Shown here in pieces: positions 1 through 11,155 of a stretch of DNA of 41,829 nt; positions within the stretch are counted from its first letter, which is position 1; the number at the start of each line of letters is the position of its first letter. Where the stretch lies: contig MU616792.1 in assembly GCA_025201705.1 (NCBI GenBank), forward strand, positions 1 through 41,829, in the 5' to 3' direction. This DNA is from Dissophora ornata. Lineage: Eukaryota; Mortierellomycota; Mortierellomycetes; Mortierellales; Mortierellaceae. The translations under genes were made by a program, and so were the position numbers. The notes under the pieces were generated by a model. That model was not told the DNA's origin and did not search any database. It was given only the letters and a program-made list of their open reading frames with translations.

Positions 1-35
<35 letters not shown>

Positions 36-36
36 A
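1..36. repeat. (AAC)n microsatellite
   Basis: About twelve perfect AAC units open the window, followed by AAAGCAAAGC. It may extend to the left. No coding frame is supported here. Confidence 0.9.
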
Positions 37-2930
37 AGCAAAGCAACGAGCGACAGACTGCTCGAGCGCGGAAGAGAAGACTGACCACAGGCACAGGCTC
101 TGTTTCTGCACCTATTGCAGGATGGAGTTTAGTGCGATGGAGAATTAATGAAAAGTGGGTGGTTGGATGTACCAGCAGAAAAAAAAAAAAAAAAAGACAT
201 CAAAATAACGAACGGGTTTACTTCAAGGAAACAACCGGAACAGAATGACACGAAGAGAATGAGACGAAATGAGATGAATCTAAAGCGGATCGTTGGAAAT
301 TAAGCGAGCACAGAAAAACATTCACGCCGAGCAGACCAAGGCTGAACGGGTCTGTGCGTGATATGGACTTGGACACCTTTCCACTCCCCAAATGTCACAT
401 CCACGCCCCCGAAGGCAAGGCCTTTCCTCTCCCTGTGCGTGCTTGCGCTTTCCTCATTCCTTTTTTTCTGTGCTGCCTATCTGTCTGCCTGGACGCCCGT
501 GCTGAACGGCGCACCTTACGCCCTGCTCCCTGTTGTCGATTATCTATTTTTTCTTTTCTCGTTACCTGTTCTCCTTTCACTAAAACCAAAAATAAGATAT
601 ATTGAACAGCGGTCTGACCACTTTCAGAGGTAGGGGGTGCGCAAAGAATGCCTGGATTACATTTCACAGCTTCACATCGCAATTGATATGTGGATGCTCA
701 CACATGAGAATCGCTGTCTTTTCTTCGCCACAAGATTATGTGAGTATCGCCACTACTCTTCTTCTATGTTCTGTTCCTCCTCGCTTGTGTATCATCCCTC
801 CTTTTTTGTGTCATGGTGTGTATCCATCGTCTGCCGAGAATTACGACGCCTTGTAGAGCTCGAGGAACAAAAAGACATTGGAAAAAAAATAGTCAAGGGG
901 CATATGTTGTGTGTGAGTGCGTTCCTATTCGAGTGTAAGCTATGTAGCTTGCCAACCACCTCACTCCCCTAAGCCCAAAAGAAAATAGCAATTTCAAGTA
1001 AATGCTCTCTCGCATCTTTACCGCAATCCCTAGACTATCTTTCAGGTATACTGGTACACTCGGGGATCTAGTTGCAGCCGAAATTGATAACGGAGCACAG
1101 CATAAAGATTGAACGCGCTGTCCACAGACACGTACGCGATCTTCCTGTGTCATCTTACCTTGTCCTTGATGAGAAAGGTATAGTTCGCGTCCGTTTTTAA
1201 AGCTATCTTTCAATCTACTCCTGATCCCTCTCACTGCCGCCGAACTGCCATCCAATCCCATCATGTTACTAAGAGCCGTCTAGTTCCAACTCCTGTTTTT
1301 CCCGCTCATTGCCCCCGCGTTCGTTCAGCATTTAGCAAAATCCATCCCCCTAAACCACATTGGATCATTGTCTTGCTCTCAACAGATGGCAGAACGTGGG
1401 TTACCATGCACGAAATTAGGGGAAATGACAAAAAGGGGAGAAGGGGGAGAGAAATGAGAGCAACTGGTGACGAGTCAATGCGGAAGATCATTCCCAAAAA
1501 AGGGTGATGATGTAGCGTGTTTGTAGCGTGCTCGAAGCGTGGACAGTGGGCTTTTAGCCTTGCGAAGGTAAGACTTTTGTTCACATCGTGCGAAAGTTAT
1601 CCCGAATATCCTTCTTCGATGGTTTCATGCTATAGACTGTTAGCACACGCCTACGATGCCTTGTCTGTGCCGATCATGTTTAATCGTCCGAAAGCGTTTC
1701 CTCGACGGGGTGTTGAACGTTGCTCACTGAAAAGATTGAGCGCGTCAACTTATAACTCAGGAGGGGCTGTGTAGCTCGCGAAAACATCAGTCAACAAATC
1801 TAAACCATCGGTGCTGTTGTGCTGTTGACGCCGATACCGCTTGCGACAACGAAGATAGCTCAATGCGTGTCTATTGATCCACAACAGGTCGGGTGGGTTC
1901 GGCAGGACATATGGACGTCGAACGAAAGATATACATTAGGCACGAGCAACAGACATGGCGCTCGCGCGAAATGGAAGTATGCATTCGTTTTTTTTTCCAG
2001 AATATCGACCGCCTCATCGGACCCCTTCGCGCCTGCACTGGGATCTCTCTTTCAACAACGAACCCACCCCAGTATGGTGCAAAAGCCAACCTTTTTTTGA
2101 TGCTCTTGCTGCGGCCGCATGAGAAAGAAAAGGACGCTATATGCGCCCTGCGCTGTCTTGATCACATACTTCACGACATCAGTGCAAGTATATCTCATCC
2201 AGCAGCGTTTCTTAACCAAAACGAAGAAAGCAAACACAGAACAGAAAACACTTGAGGACATATATGACAGATCGCTTGCTCCCTACCTCAGGTAATATAG
2301 CATGATTGTTTGACCGTACACTCTAAAATACTACTTAAGATGCTGATATCTCTCTCTCTCTCTCTTTCTTCTTTTTTCTTTTCGTTTTTATCTTTCAGTC
2401 CGAACCTACAAATGTAACCCCCACCACATCTCTGTCCTAGGCCCGGTTGTTACCACGAGCGCTCTTCCGTGCATCCACGAACATTGATGATTTCTTCTTC
2501 GAGAATCCTGTATGGGCATGTTCAAACTGCCGTGCGTTTTCTGGCGACCTTTTTACTCAGAATGCTTTGTCGGTTTACCTTTCGAATATGCATCAAAGTC
2601 CCCGTCTAATCGCGTGAAACTCGGATGTCAGTTTTGGCATGCTTAAAGATGCTGAGAAGGCATTCGACAATCAAGTGTTTTCTGGACGGATTTTTTTTCC
2701 CACGGAAGTAGACATCGTACGGAGACGAGGCCTCTGAAGACGGGCGACCTTGTAGGAAAATATGTGGTGCTGAACCGCTCTTGTCTGATTCGCTGGATCA
2801 GGTGTTGACCAGCTCGTTGGTACACGCATAATCTCGAGTCAAATTTGTATCGACAACACCAACATAATGTCATGATCATGGGTCATTACCAATCTATTAC
2901 TATTCGTGCAGGCATCTTTTTCTAACACCG
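37..2930. other. Gene-poor stretch, no supported gene
   Basis: Open frames here are short, mutually overlapping on both strands and low in complexity. None shows a domain or joins to another by a convincing intron. Visible structure is a 17-A tract at about 179-195 and a (TC)n tract at about 2349-2366 followed by a pyrimidine-rich run. The right part may be 5' flank of the decayed gene at 2940. I recognise nothing else. Confidence 0.5.
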
Positions 2931-2939
2931 TTTTTCAGT

Positions 2940-3624
2940 TTGATTATCCCTCCTACACTTATCAAGATGTTGCTATCGACGTATTTCTCAACAGCGGCAA
3001 TTAAGGAGGCGATTCCATATCACGACTCAGTAGTCCTGGAATCAGCAATGGTGGAATTTTTGGGACGATTGTACTCCAAAGGAGCCTTCTGCACGTATGA
3101 TGACCTGCAATCATGGTTTGTGAAAGAGCCCAGGACACCAGAATCAATTGCGTGCCGCTCGGTCTCATTATCCCTTGCAGAAGAAAGTTTGTGGGTAGGT
3201 TAAACGGTTAAACAAAGAAATTGTAACAATTAAGATGCTGTCACTTTGTTGAAGCCACTTATGGCTGGGACCTTTGGAACCTTGGCTGGATGCATGTTTC
3301 GATGGTAACTCGTTATCGATTGCAATCATTTCGAACATCCTAAAATTCGCTTTTCAAGATCACGCGACCCGCCCTATTGGAGGCAAGAAGGACATGGATT
3401 CGAGACTAGAGATCACAAACTGCCAAGTTCCCTTTGGCAAGCACGCGATTGTCATGTTAGAATTCAAAACTGCAGCGGCATCAACAGTGGATATGACTAA
3501 GGACTACCAGAAGCCAATTATCATGGGGGGGAAAAAGGTTATCGATGGTCTTTACAAGGACGGGGTTCCATCGCCAGTTATTTTGATTCATGTCAGAGCA
3601 TCGAAGGTGGTGTATATAGCCTAG
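2940..3624 (+). pseudogene. Decayed gene fragment with PD-(D/E)XK-like core
   Basis: Two plus-strand open segments, about 2940-3202 and 3250-3624, read as parts of one protein but cannot be joined in frame. The first has no ATG at its beginning (it opens at TTG). A GTAGGT donor-like site lies at about 3196 and AG sites at about 3235 and 3254, yet the phases do not match the downstream frame. The second segment is globular: a helix around PLEPWLDACFDGN, a conserved-looking PIGGKKDMDSRLE stretch, then a hydrophobic strand with HAIVMLEFKTAAA (E-x-K) and a later strand SPVILIHVRASKVVYI. An acidic residue before a strand carrying E-x-K resembles the PD-(D/E)XK nuclease fold, but this is only a motif-level guess. 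The frame closes at TAG 3622-3624, apparently prematurely. It is probably a dead copy of a lineage-specific repeated family. Confidence 0.45.
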
Positions 3625-3639
3625 CCTTCAAGCGTAGGC

Positions 3640-4207
3640 TTTTTATCCTCTCTAATGCTTTGGCAGGTTCCGCCTGGCTTCAAATTCGCATGAATTCGGA
3701 CTTTACTCGGCCTCGAGCCGCTTATCTCTGCTAAGGTAAAAAGAATGTGTGGGAGAGTGAGAGAGAGAGCAAGTTTAAGTCCGATATTTGATTGAAGTCA
3801 GATAGCAATCTTACGCCTGACGTGTCCATTTCACCAAGCTAGACACATAAAGCGCACCTCTCTTCTCACCCTGTCCCTGTCCCATGGCTCACAAGAAAAT
3901 TGCAATTTCAACTTTTGAGTTTATTGCATTCGAAAATCGATGATAAAGTCTCCCTCTACTCAATGTAATACTAGTTGTGGTCACTTTGTCAATTATTAAT
4001 GCTAGGCTGCCAAGCCCTGCGGAGTAATCGTGCGTGCAAGCCGTTCCGCGCCTCATGTTTTGCTTCGCCCTACTTCGCCCCCATATTTTTACAGGATAAA
4101 AAATTCGGCCTGGTTTTCAGTAAACCATTTTTTGTTTTATTTCTTAATTTTCGTTCATAGCTTCACCTCCTCACCTACAAGAAAACAAGCAAATCAGGGC
4201 CGTATAA
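3640..4207. other. Intergenic, no gene seen
   Basis: AT-rich flank without a supported frame. A short GA-rich run lies near 3755-3770. The stretch just before 4208 is presumably the promoter and leader of the next gene; a GTATAAATGG string overlaps its start codon, so it is not a usable TATA box. Confidence 0.5.
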
Positions 4208-4865
4208 ATGGAGAACCCTTCATCTGCCCAAGGCTTTAGACTTGCGAGCAAAAGTCCGACTTTTGCTCCCTCAAATGACAATGGAACCTCGAAAAAGTCC
4301 AAGCCTATCTACATTACCACTTGCAATGATTCCATCACAGGTGAAAAAGTGATTTTCTGGGACGAGATCCTGCGGCTCTTCCCTAACGCCCAGTACCTCA
4401 AGAATGGGTCGACTTCGGTTCCTTTCGTCAGGGACAAGTCTATGGAAATGTATGCATAAAAAACACCACAAATGTTACTTGAAAATCCATCAATTTCTGT
4501 CCAATGCTGTTTCTAATTTGAGTGTACTTTTTCTTATTCCCCCGCCAAACATTCAATGCAGTGGCAAGCCCTTGCGGATCAAGCACTATCCCGGAATGAT
4601 CCTGGATGTTGTTTGTGTATCTTCAGTGAGTCCACACGCGCCTGTCTCTGTTTCTCCTGTCCCAGTCGTTCTTGCCACTGCCACCTCTACTGCAGGAACA
4701 ATGTCGACAGCATCACCAATCGTCCCACTCTCCATTCAGCAAACCGCAGCCGTGGTCGACTATTATGAAAGTGACGACGAACAGGAAAAAAGAAAAGAAA
4801 CCGTCGAATCTAGAGAAGACTCAAAAGATTATTCATTTGGTAATCGTTGTTGCGTGATTCAATAG
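4208..4865 (+). CDS. Small two-exon protein with C-terminal CaaX box
   Basis: Exons 4208-4449 and 4562-4865 give 181 aa. The intron (112 nt) starts GTATGC and ends ATGCAG, and the phase-2 join restores a continuous domain. Residues about 30-105 form a compact domain (YITTCNDSITGEKVIFWDEI, then VPFVRDKSMEI, then PLRIKHYPGMILDVVCV). From memory this resembles a short N-terminal module common in Mortierella multi-copy proteins of unknown function; I cannot verify that. A Ser/Thr/Val linker and an acidic stretch (YYESDDEQEKRKE) follow. The last residues are GNRCCVIQ: C-V-I-Q fits a CaaX prenylation signal, with Gln favouring farnesylation, and the Cys just before it could be palmitoylated. Membrane attachment is therefore inferred. 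A possible second intron (4626-4695) would replace this C-terminus. The protein is short for a member of such families and may be truncated, but the frame is intact. Confidence 0.6.
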
Positions 4866-5179
4866 CAATAATTGTCTCCAAAAACATGGCGGAATAGCCC
4901 TTGGAAATAAACTATCGAAGTCTTTGCGTTTACCACCCTCTCACCGCTTTCCATAATCCATTCCACTCGAGGAACGATGCCAATAATTCTGCATCGTAAC
5001 TTCCTCGGCTCGTTTTCATTGACCAATGAGTCATGCTCCTTTACGCCGACATGTCTTTGCAAAATTGCATTACTGAAGAAAAGCAAACGCGCCACACAGC
5101 GCGTTGCAGATGCGGATTTATGTCATTGTCTGCACCTTGTCACCACCACATAGCGCCAGTAGACGGTGTGTGCGGCTCC
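4866..5179. other. Intergenic, no gene seen
   Basis: Region between the 3' ends of two convergent genes. No supported frame and no clear repeat. Confidence 0.5.
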
Positions 5180-6086
5180 TTAGCCCGTATAATAACTAGC
5201 GACGGCAGAATACGTTATGCTTAGCGCAGTACAAACCGCCGCCGTCGTTGAGAAAGTATCTGGGTGTTCAACATTAGCTATCACAACTCCGGCAACCCCT
5301 AGACCCACTGAAGCGCTAACGGTTATGTTCACAAGCGCGAACCTGACCGCCGCTTCTTCGCATTCGATAAGGTCGGCAAGCTTTCTGACCACCCGAGTGA
5401 CCACCTGTCTTGGGAAATTTGCCACGGTTACCAGATATGTATATGGATTCTTGAGAAGCCGTAATATTCGACCTGCCGCTTGCTGTTGTGCTGTGTGTTG
5501 TAGGGCTTGTTGTGCTTGTTGTGCTTGTTCTAGTGCTTGTTATTGTACTTGTTCTAGTGCTAGACCTGATACCCGATCAAATGCGTTTCCTACTTGGTCT
5601 CGTACTATTTGTTGTAGTGCCTCTCGTTGTAGTGTCTGTAAATTTTCTGTTGGCACTGCTGCTAGTGCCTTTTTTAGTAGTGGTAGTAGTGCTCCTTGTA
5701 CTTCTTGGTTCACTGCTGATGCAAATTGTTGCAATGGATCCGGTAGTATTTCTTGTTCTACTTGGTTCGATGTTGGTGGTAGTTCTTCTAGCGGTTGTTG
5801 GGACATTGTGGAACGAAGAGGCTGTGGAATGGCCAGATCATAACGTTCTACATATACATTTAAGTAAACCTCGGTGGCGAATACTTGGCTCTGCAGAAGT
5901 TGCGAGAAATCCTGCCAAGGAAATCAATGACAGTCTAGTTGAGGTCCTGGCCTAGGTCCCCACAGCCTCAAACGCTGCCCAATGCAGATGTCCCGTGAGC
6001 GGCAAGAGAGAAATTTCGGATCGCGATGGAGTTGGTGCCAGTGGCTGAGTTAATCCTCTGACAGGATCAGAACAGTCGCTCTTCAT
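5180..6086 (-). pseudogene. Coiled-coil / membrane protein gene interrupted by one in-frame TAA
   Basis: Model on the minus strand: exon 1 6086-5964 (ATG at 6086) and exon 2 5911-5180, with a 52-nt intron (GTGGGG...TTGGCAG) joined in phase 0. The total is 285 codons. Exon 2 reads continuously except for one TAA at 5542-5540 inside a Gln-rich run (LEQVQ stop QALEQAQQAQQ). The N-terminal part has TEVYLNVYVERYDLAIP. The middle is a long amphipathic helix rich in Gln, Leu and Ala, probably a coiled coil. The C-terminal part (after RILRLLKNPYTYLVTVANF) has one hydrophobic segment, FALVNITVSASVGLGVAGVV. The stop is one C-to-T change from CAA. The weak GTGGGG donor makes exon 1 uncertain; exon 2 is firmer. 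Function unknown. It could be a nonsense allele, a readthrough gene, or a sequencing error. Confidence 0.5.
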
Positions 6087-6430
6087 ATATTCTTTTAATT
6101 AAATTTTATCCCACTCTTGGGATGTTCTTACTCCTGTCCTCTTTGGTGATGTCGGAGATTGTCTCAGACGCTTATTCTTCGTTACTAACCGTAGGCGTCT
6201 GAGGTAAAATGCGTTATTCACCGAACGCCAGCCTCGCCTTGAATCACGGCTTGGTGTTGCCTGGCCTGGCCGCGCGTGAAAGTCTAGGTCCTGAGGCGAT
6301 CGTATGTGGGGTGTGTGACAGTAGAATTTTTTAAAAATAGAGCGAACACGAAAGGCGTTCTGCGAGGTGTGTGAGTGGGACGATTAGATGAGATCTTTAT
6401 TGAGGACTAAAGCACATCACTGGCAGTTCA
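6087..6430. other. 3' flank of the PH-domain gene
   Basis: No gene seen. On the minus strand AATAAA (6401-6396) lies about 30 nt past the PH gene stop and is its probable polyadenylation signal. The remainder is the 5' flank of the gene at 6086. Confidence 0.5.
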
Positions 6431-9400
6431 TCACGGCAGAGGAACGATATTGGGCAGCACGTAAGGAATGGGTGCCGACCTGAAGGGCGACCGTCTCGGC
6501 AAGGCCGGAGGCACTGGGGATGCCGGAGATGCTGACAAAGAAGCAGAGGAGGAAGGCGTAGTAGGGGTCCAACTTGGAGTATTATACACACTCCGCGAAG
6601 CTTCTCCGATAATTACCGAAACTGGTGGATGGGAACCCCTGGGAGCTACGACAGCCATCTCCTCAGGTTGATGACCATTAGGGGCATCCGCACTATTAGA
6701 TACTCTTGCGGATGATGCTGTCGCATCGATGGCGGATAGGAGGATCTCGTGCGCCTCCTCTGTCTCTGTGCTGGCTGACTCCAACGGCGATGTGCTGACC
6801 TCGTCCCCCTGAACTTGAACAGCGACTACCTTGCTATCCGCTTTTGTGGCAGTGGAATGACGCTTGACCACCGGTGATGCAAGAAAGTCGCTATCTGGCT
6901 TTTTTGTGCTGCTGATGATAGGACTGGTCGCGTCAATCGACGTGATATCTGAAGCAATATCAACGACTGTAGGAGATGCTGCAGCTATAGTCAGTGCGGT
7001 AGGCGAGGCTCTTGAGGATGTATCGTTACCGCCACGCGCTTGTTGAGCTTGAGTTTGAGCCGAGGCGACATTAGAGAATGTGGAGTGGTGGCGTTTCGGT
7101 GGCGGAAGTGACGACTTCGATATTTCCTCGGACCGAATAAATGCACCACCAATGGTACTAACCGCTACAGCAGCAGTACCGTCCACTGGGGGGGCAGAAT
7201 GGGTAACAGAGCCTGACTCGATTATAGCCAAAATATTCCGCGAGTGCGACGCACCAACATCCTTGCTGTTACTGTTGCTGTTGGCCCTGCGAGTGATTGC
7301 TGACGATGCTGGTCCCATGATCGATGTCGGTCTCTTGCTTGCCTCCAGTGACTTCTCCAACCGCTCTTGCTCCTGCTTCTGTCGCCTTTCTTCTACCTCC
7401 TGATTAATGGCCATCGTCAACTCATCTGGCGCCACGATATGCCTCGACACGTTTTGAGTAATCGTCTGCTTGCTGACCTGGGAAGCGTGTCCTTCCAGTT
7501 CAGGACCGACACACCGTTGCAGTTGCTGCTGACCCTGTGCCCAATTGCCAGTGCTCAATGAAATAGGTGCTGTGACATATTTTTGGCCCTGACTAGCACT
7601 GGGATGCTTTTGCGTGGTCCGATGATTAAAACTGAGTGCAAAAACATCTTGCTGGGATGCTGCGGAAGCACCGTGAGACTTAGTGAGTGTTGCTGTTCGA
7701 GATGATAGGATGTCGCCGACTGTAGGAGTATGTATGACAGATAGTTTTTGGGAATGCTCGTGTATAGCGGATTGAGGCGCCTCATCTAGGACCGAAACCG
7801 ACGGGGATCGTGTTCTGGACGGGAAATGCGCATTGTCGTGCACAAGGAGCCTCGTGGCTGAAGTGAGTGGGGTGTCCAATTCCGATCCTTTGGACAACGA
7901 GCTCATGGACTTCGACAATCCTTTGGTGCTACTGCTGCTACGACTGGAGCTTTTTTTTGAAGGCGCTGAGATCAAAACGAGGCCCTTATACATCGGGTTT
8001 TTCGGATCCAGGGAATCGCTGGTTGTCTTCTTGCTTCCACTACCATTGCTGGCCTTATCAGATGACGGTGGCTGTGAGGAACTTCCATAGACGGACCACA
8101 ACTTTTTTGTTTTCTTAGCGCTTGCTGCCGCCGCAGCCTTTTCCTCCTTCTCCGCGATCTGAATAGGATGAAGATCGTTGTCTGTACAGTACTTTTTACC
8201 AGAAATGATGGTTGTCTTCTTGATAAGAGGTTTGTTTGATGAACTAATGATGTCGCTGCCAATGCTTCCTTGCACGCCAGGATTGTTACTGGACTTGTTC
8301 CTTTTGAGATCAAAGTCCAGAGGACTTGTCGTCAGCCCATTCTCATCCGCAGTCTCACTGAGACCATTGACATCACCCGAGGTCGAATTGATGGTCGAGA
8401 TGGAATTTGAAGACGCGTTACTTTCTGTTCGCTTTAAAGGCGGAGCAGAGTCGCCTCTGTAAAATAGTGTTCGAGGTGAAGGTGGGACGGCGTAGCCACT
8501 TGCACTCACGGCCGCTGCACTACTGAAAACGGTCATCTTGGGAGACGCCACTGGTGAACTGGGAGTGCTGCCCGGTGGTGACATCGCTCCTTCAGAATGC
8601 AACAAAATTATATTCACATAAGCATGCTCATTCTTGAAACTTGAAAGTCAAGAGCGTGGTCTTGGAAATGCTCTTACCTGTGTCGATTGCAAACACTTGC
8701 CCGCTCCCAAGATGTGGGTGGAGTGTTGGGCTTTGGGTGTTTTGTTGATGCTGGCTGGTGACTGAAGAGGAAACGGAACGATGCCCCTGATGCCCACGGC
8801 CCTGTTGATGGCTTGGCCGCCCCTGGTAGTCAAGTGCCTGCATCGAGCCCCTGTTGTTTTTGCCAGCACTGTTCCCACCGAGACTAATCTCAGAGTAGCT
8901 AGAGTAGTTTGAATGTGGGTCCGTAAAGCTCGAGGTTGCGCTATAGCTCCCTGAGCTGTTGAACGCTCCATGGCTGATATTGCGGATGGTAATTGGGCTC
9001 CGCTGTGAAGACAAAGAGTCTGTGCTTGACTTTGTCGCGTTCGACAACTGGTGTTGATCGATTATCGAACTTGCATTTGTGTTGCTGGTGGCTGTGGTAG
9101 TACTATACAAGGTGGAGGATGTTGACCAGCCATCAAGATTGTCATCTAGACTGATCTGTAGCTCCTTAAAACTTTTCTGTGTTGGATGTTGATATGATGG
9201 TGATGTCGCATGCTCCTGCGCCGTCATGATCAGCGTCGAGGGATCATTCACATCGGAAAGGGTTGGATCTGCATGGTTCAACCGGCCCAGGACCCTGTCG
9301 ATAATGGATGGCTCTCCTTCCGGCTGGGCTACATCATCGGTCAAGGATACACATCTTTCGTGCTCCTTCTTCAGATCCCTGTCCATAGCGCCTAACGATT

Positions 9401-10452
9401 CCACGTGAGCCAGAGCATGAGTGATGTGCCCCTGGATCGCATCGACCCAGTTCTCCAGATCCTTGGGCGTCTCCGCATGAAACAGATGGTGTTGGTGTTC
9501 GTGTGGTATGGACTCTGAGGAGGAGAGTCGGAACGTGAACTTGGATTTTTTGGACACGTCTGGTCCGGCCGTAAGGATCGAAAAGTCGGCGAGATGAAGC
9601 ACGCCTAGGGGCTTTGTATCGACCTGAGTACATCACAAATCGACGAACGCGTTGCATCGCCATTCACGCATGCGAAAAACAAAACAACAGGTTAGCAGCG
9701 AAAGCTGTACGAAGTAATAAACAATGGGTGATTTTCGACAACGTAATACTCACGTCTGTCCGAAAATAGTAAAGACAATCGTCTCGTAACACACACCACC
9801 GGCGCTTCCACACCATCTGCAGCGAAGAGGACCTCTTTTGGAGCCATTCCTCCATCACTATCCTATCGTCATTAATGCACCTGACCTGTGATTGGAAAAT
9901 AGCCTTAAAAGATGCAACCCCCGAAGCGGGCTGTGGTGAGGGATAGTCAGTGTGCGTTGAAGTGTGATCTTGCTTGCTTGATTTGTTTTTAGAGAGGGAC
10001 TTGAGGCTTTTTTGGTGGTGGGTACTGCTGGTGTCGAGTACGGTTGTTTCAATGGTGGGTTGTTGTTGATGGTGGTTCTTGAGAAAGGAAAGACTCTTGA
10101 TCCCTGTGGGACTCTTGCCTTGAGGACTGGCAGAGGCGCTCGTGGCTGTTGCCTTGCTGATAGTGTTCTGGGATTGATATTGAGGCATGTCGAGTGAGCC
10201 CGATCCTTGACGGAAAGGCGGAGAGGAGGCGGTAGAGGTCATTATGGTAGACGAAAAGCTGGAGCGAGGGGAGGAGTAATCAGGCAGGTGAGAATAAAGT
10301 TCTTGCTGATAGTTCCCAGGGCTCCAACAGTATTTACAAGGGCTAAGATGGAGAGTGCGGCATTGAGGGTGTATTGGTGAGCGAGAGGTCATGCCATGGC
10401 CGTGTATACCCTCCTGGTGATGCGTAGTAGGTTTGCTCTTTGCGAAAGGCAT
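6431..10452 (-). CDS. Large PH-domain protein with disordered C-terminal tail
   Basis: Three exons: 10452-9754, 9623-8678 and 8589-6431, with introns of 130 nt (GTGAGT...CTCAG) and 88 nt (GTAAGA...TGAAG). All phases check, giving 1267 aa. The start is the first ATG of the open frame (10452), followed by MPFAKSKPTT; upstream codons are open but lack an ATG. Residues about 199-301 are a pleckstrin-homology domain: EEWLQKRSSSLQMVWKRRWC, then LRDDCLYYFRTD, then the closing helix DLENWVDAIQGH with the invariant Trp. The first intron falls inside the domain. PH domains bind phosphoinositides or proteins at membranes, so peripheral membrane targeting is likely. The flanks are Ser/Thr/Gln-rich and probably disordered. 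A short charged coiled coil (VEERRQKQEQERLEKSLEA) lies near residues 935-970. No catalytic domain is visible. Probably a scaffold in polarity or signalling, but orthology is not assigned. Confidence 0.85.
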
Positions 10453-11120
10453 TGATTGGTATTGGTGCTCGATGGTGGTGTAACAGAAACCCAAATTTCA
10501 GGGGACAAGTGAGTTCTTTTTTTGCTGCTCTCTGCGTGCCCTTTTGTTTTTCCTGGCGAACAATTGTAGACTGGAAGGGTAGGATGGTGGACAGACCTCT
10601 AGGGAGGAGATGCGAGGCGGGGTAGAGTGTTGATGCACAAGCAATAGGGAAAGGATTTTGCGCCTAGAACGTGATTAATGAATGAAAAAAGTTCGCGAGG
10701 GGATGGCGATAGAGGCCGAGAACGGTAGCGCGTGTTCAGGAACAAGTGACCATACAGAGATAGTAAGAAAGGCGGAGAGAGGAAAGTTGACAAGGAACAA
10801 GGAACAAATCGATGGGCGTACGAATGTCTGTCTGCGGGGATGGGATGACAAGAAAGAATGGAGGGATGAGATGAACGGAGCGAGGGATGAGATGAACAGA
10901 ACGAGAGAGGAGGGTGGTCTACCTTTGGACAGGATGGGCTTTGTGTGGTCTGACATGTACACACTGTACATGGCTGTCCTGCAGAGGTGGTCTGTTCATC
11001 TCGCGGGGAGATACCGTTCCTTGCAGAAACACACACAAACAAACACCGATCTGGTTCGCGAAATGAATCCAGACGACATACTCCCACTTGCATATTGCAA
11101 ACGCACACATCCACGACATC

Positions 11121-11155
<35 letters not shown>

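Noticed and set aside
1..36. AAC array as a CRISPR-like or coding repeat
   Set aside because: Simple trinucleotide microsatellite without spacers.
354..972. Several overlapping frames on both strands near the left end
   Set aside because: Short, mutually overlapping, biased composition, no domain and no splice partner.
5488..5955. Plus-strand frame rich in Leu and Val, looks like a membrane protein
   Set aside because: It is the antisense of the Gln/Leu coiled-coil frame on the minus strand; the CAA/GCA codons read backwards give Val and Leu.
6468..8462. Plus-strand frames across the PH gene tail
   Set aside because: Shadows of the Ser/Ala-rich minus-strand coding exon, which has consistent splice sites and phase.
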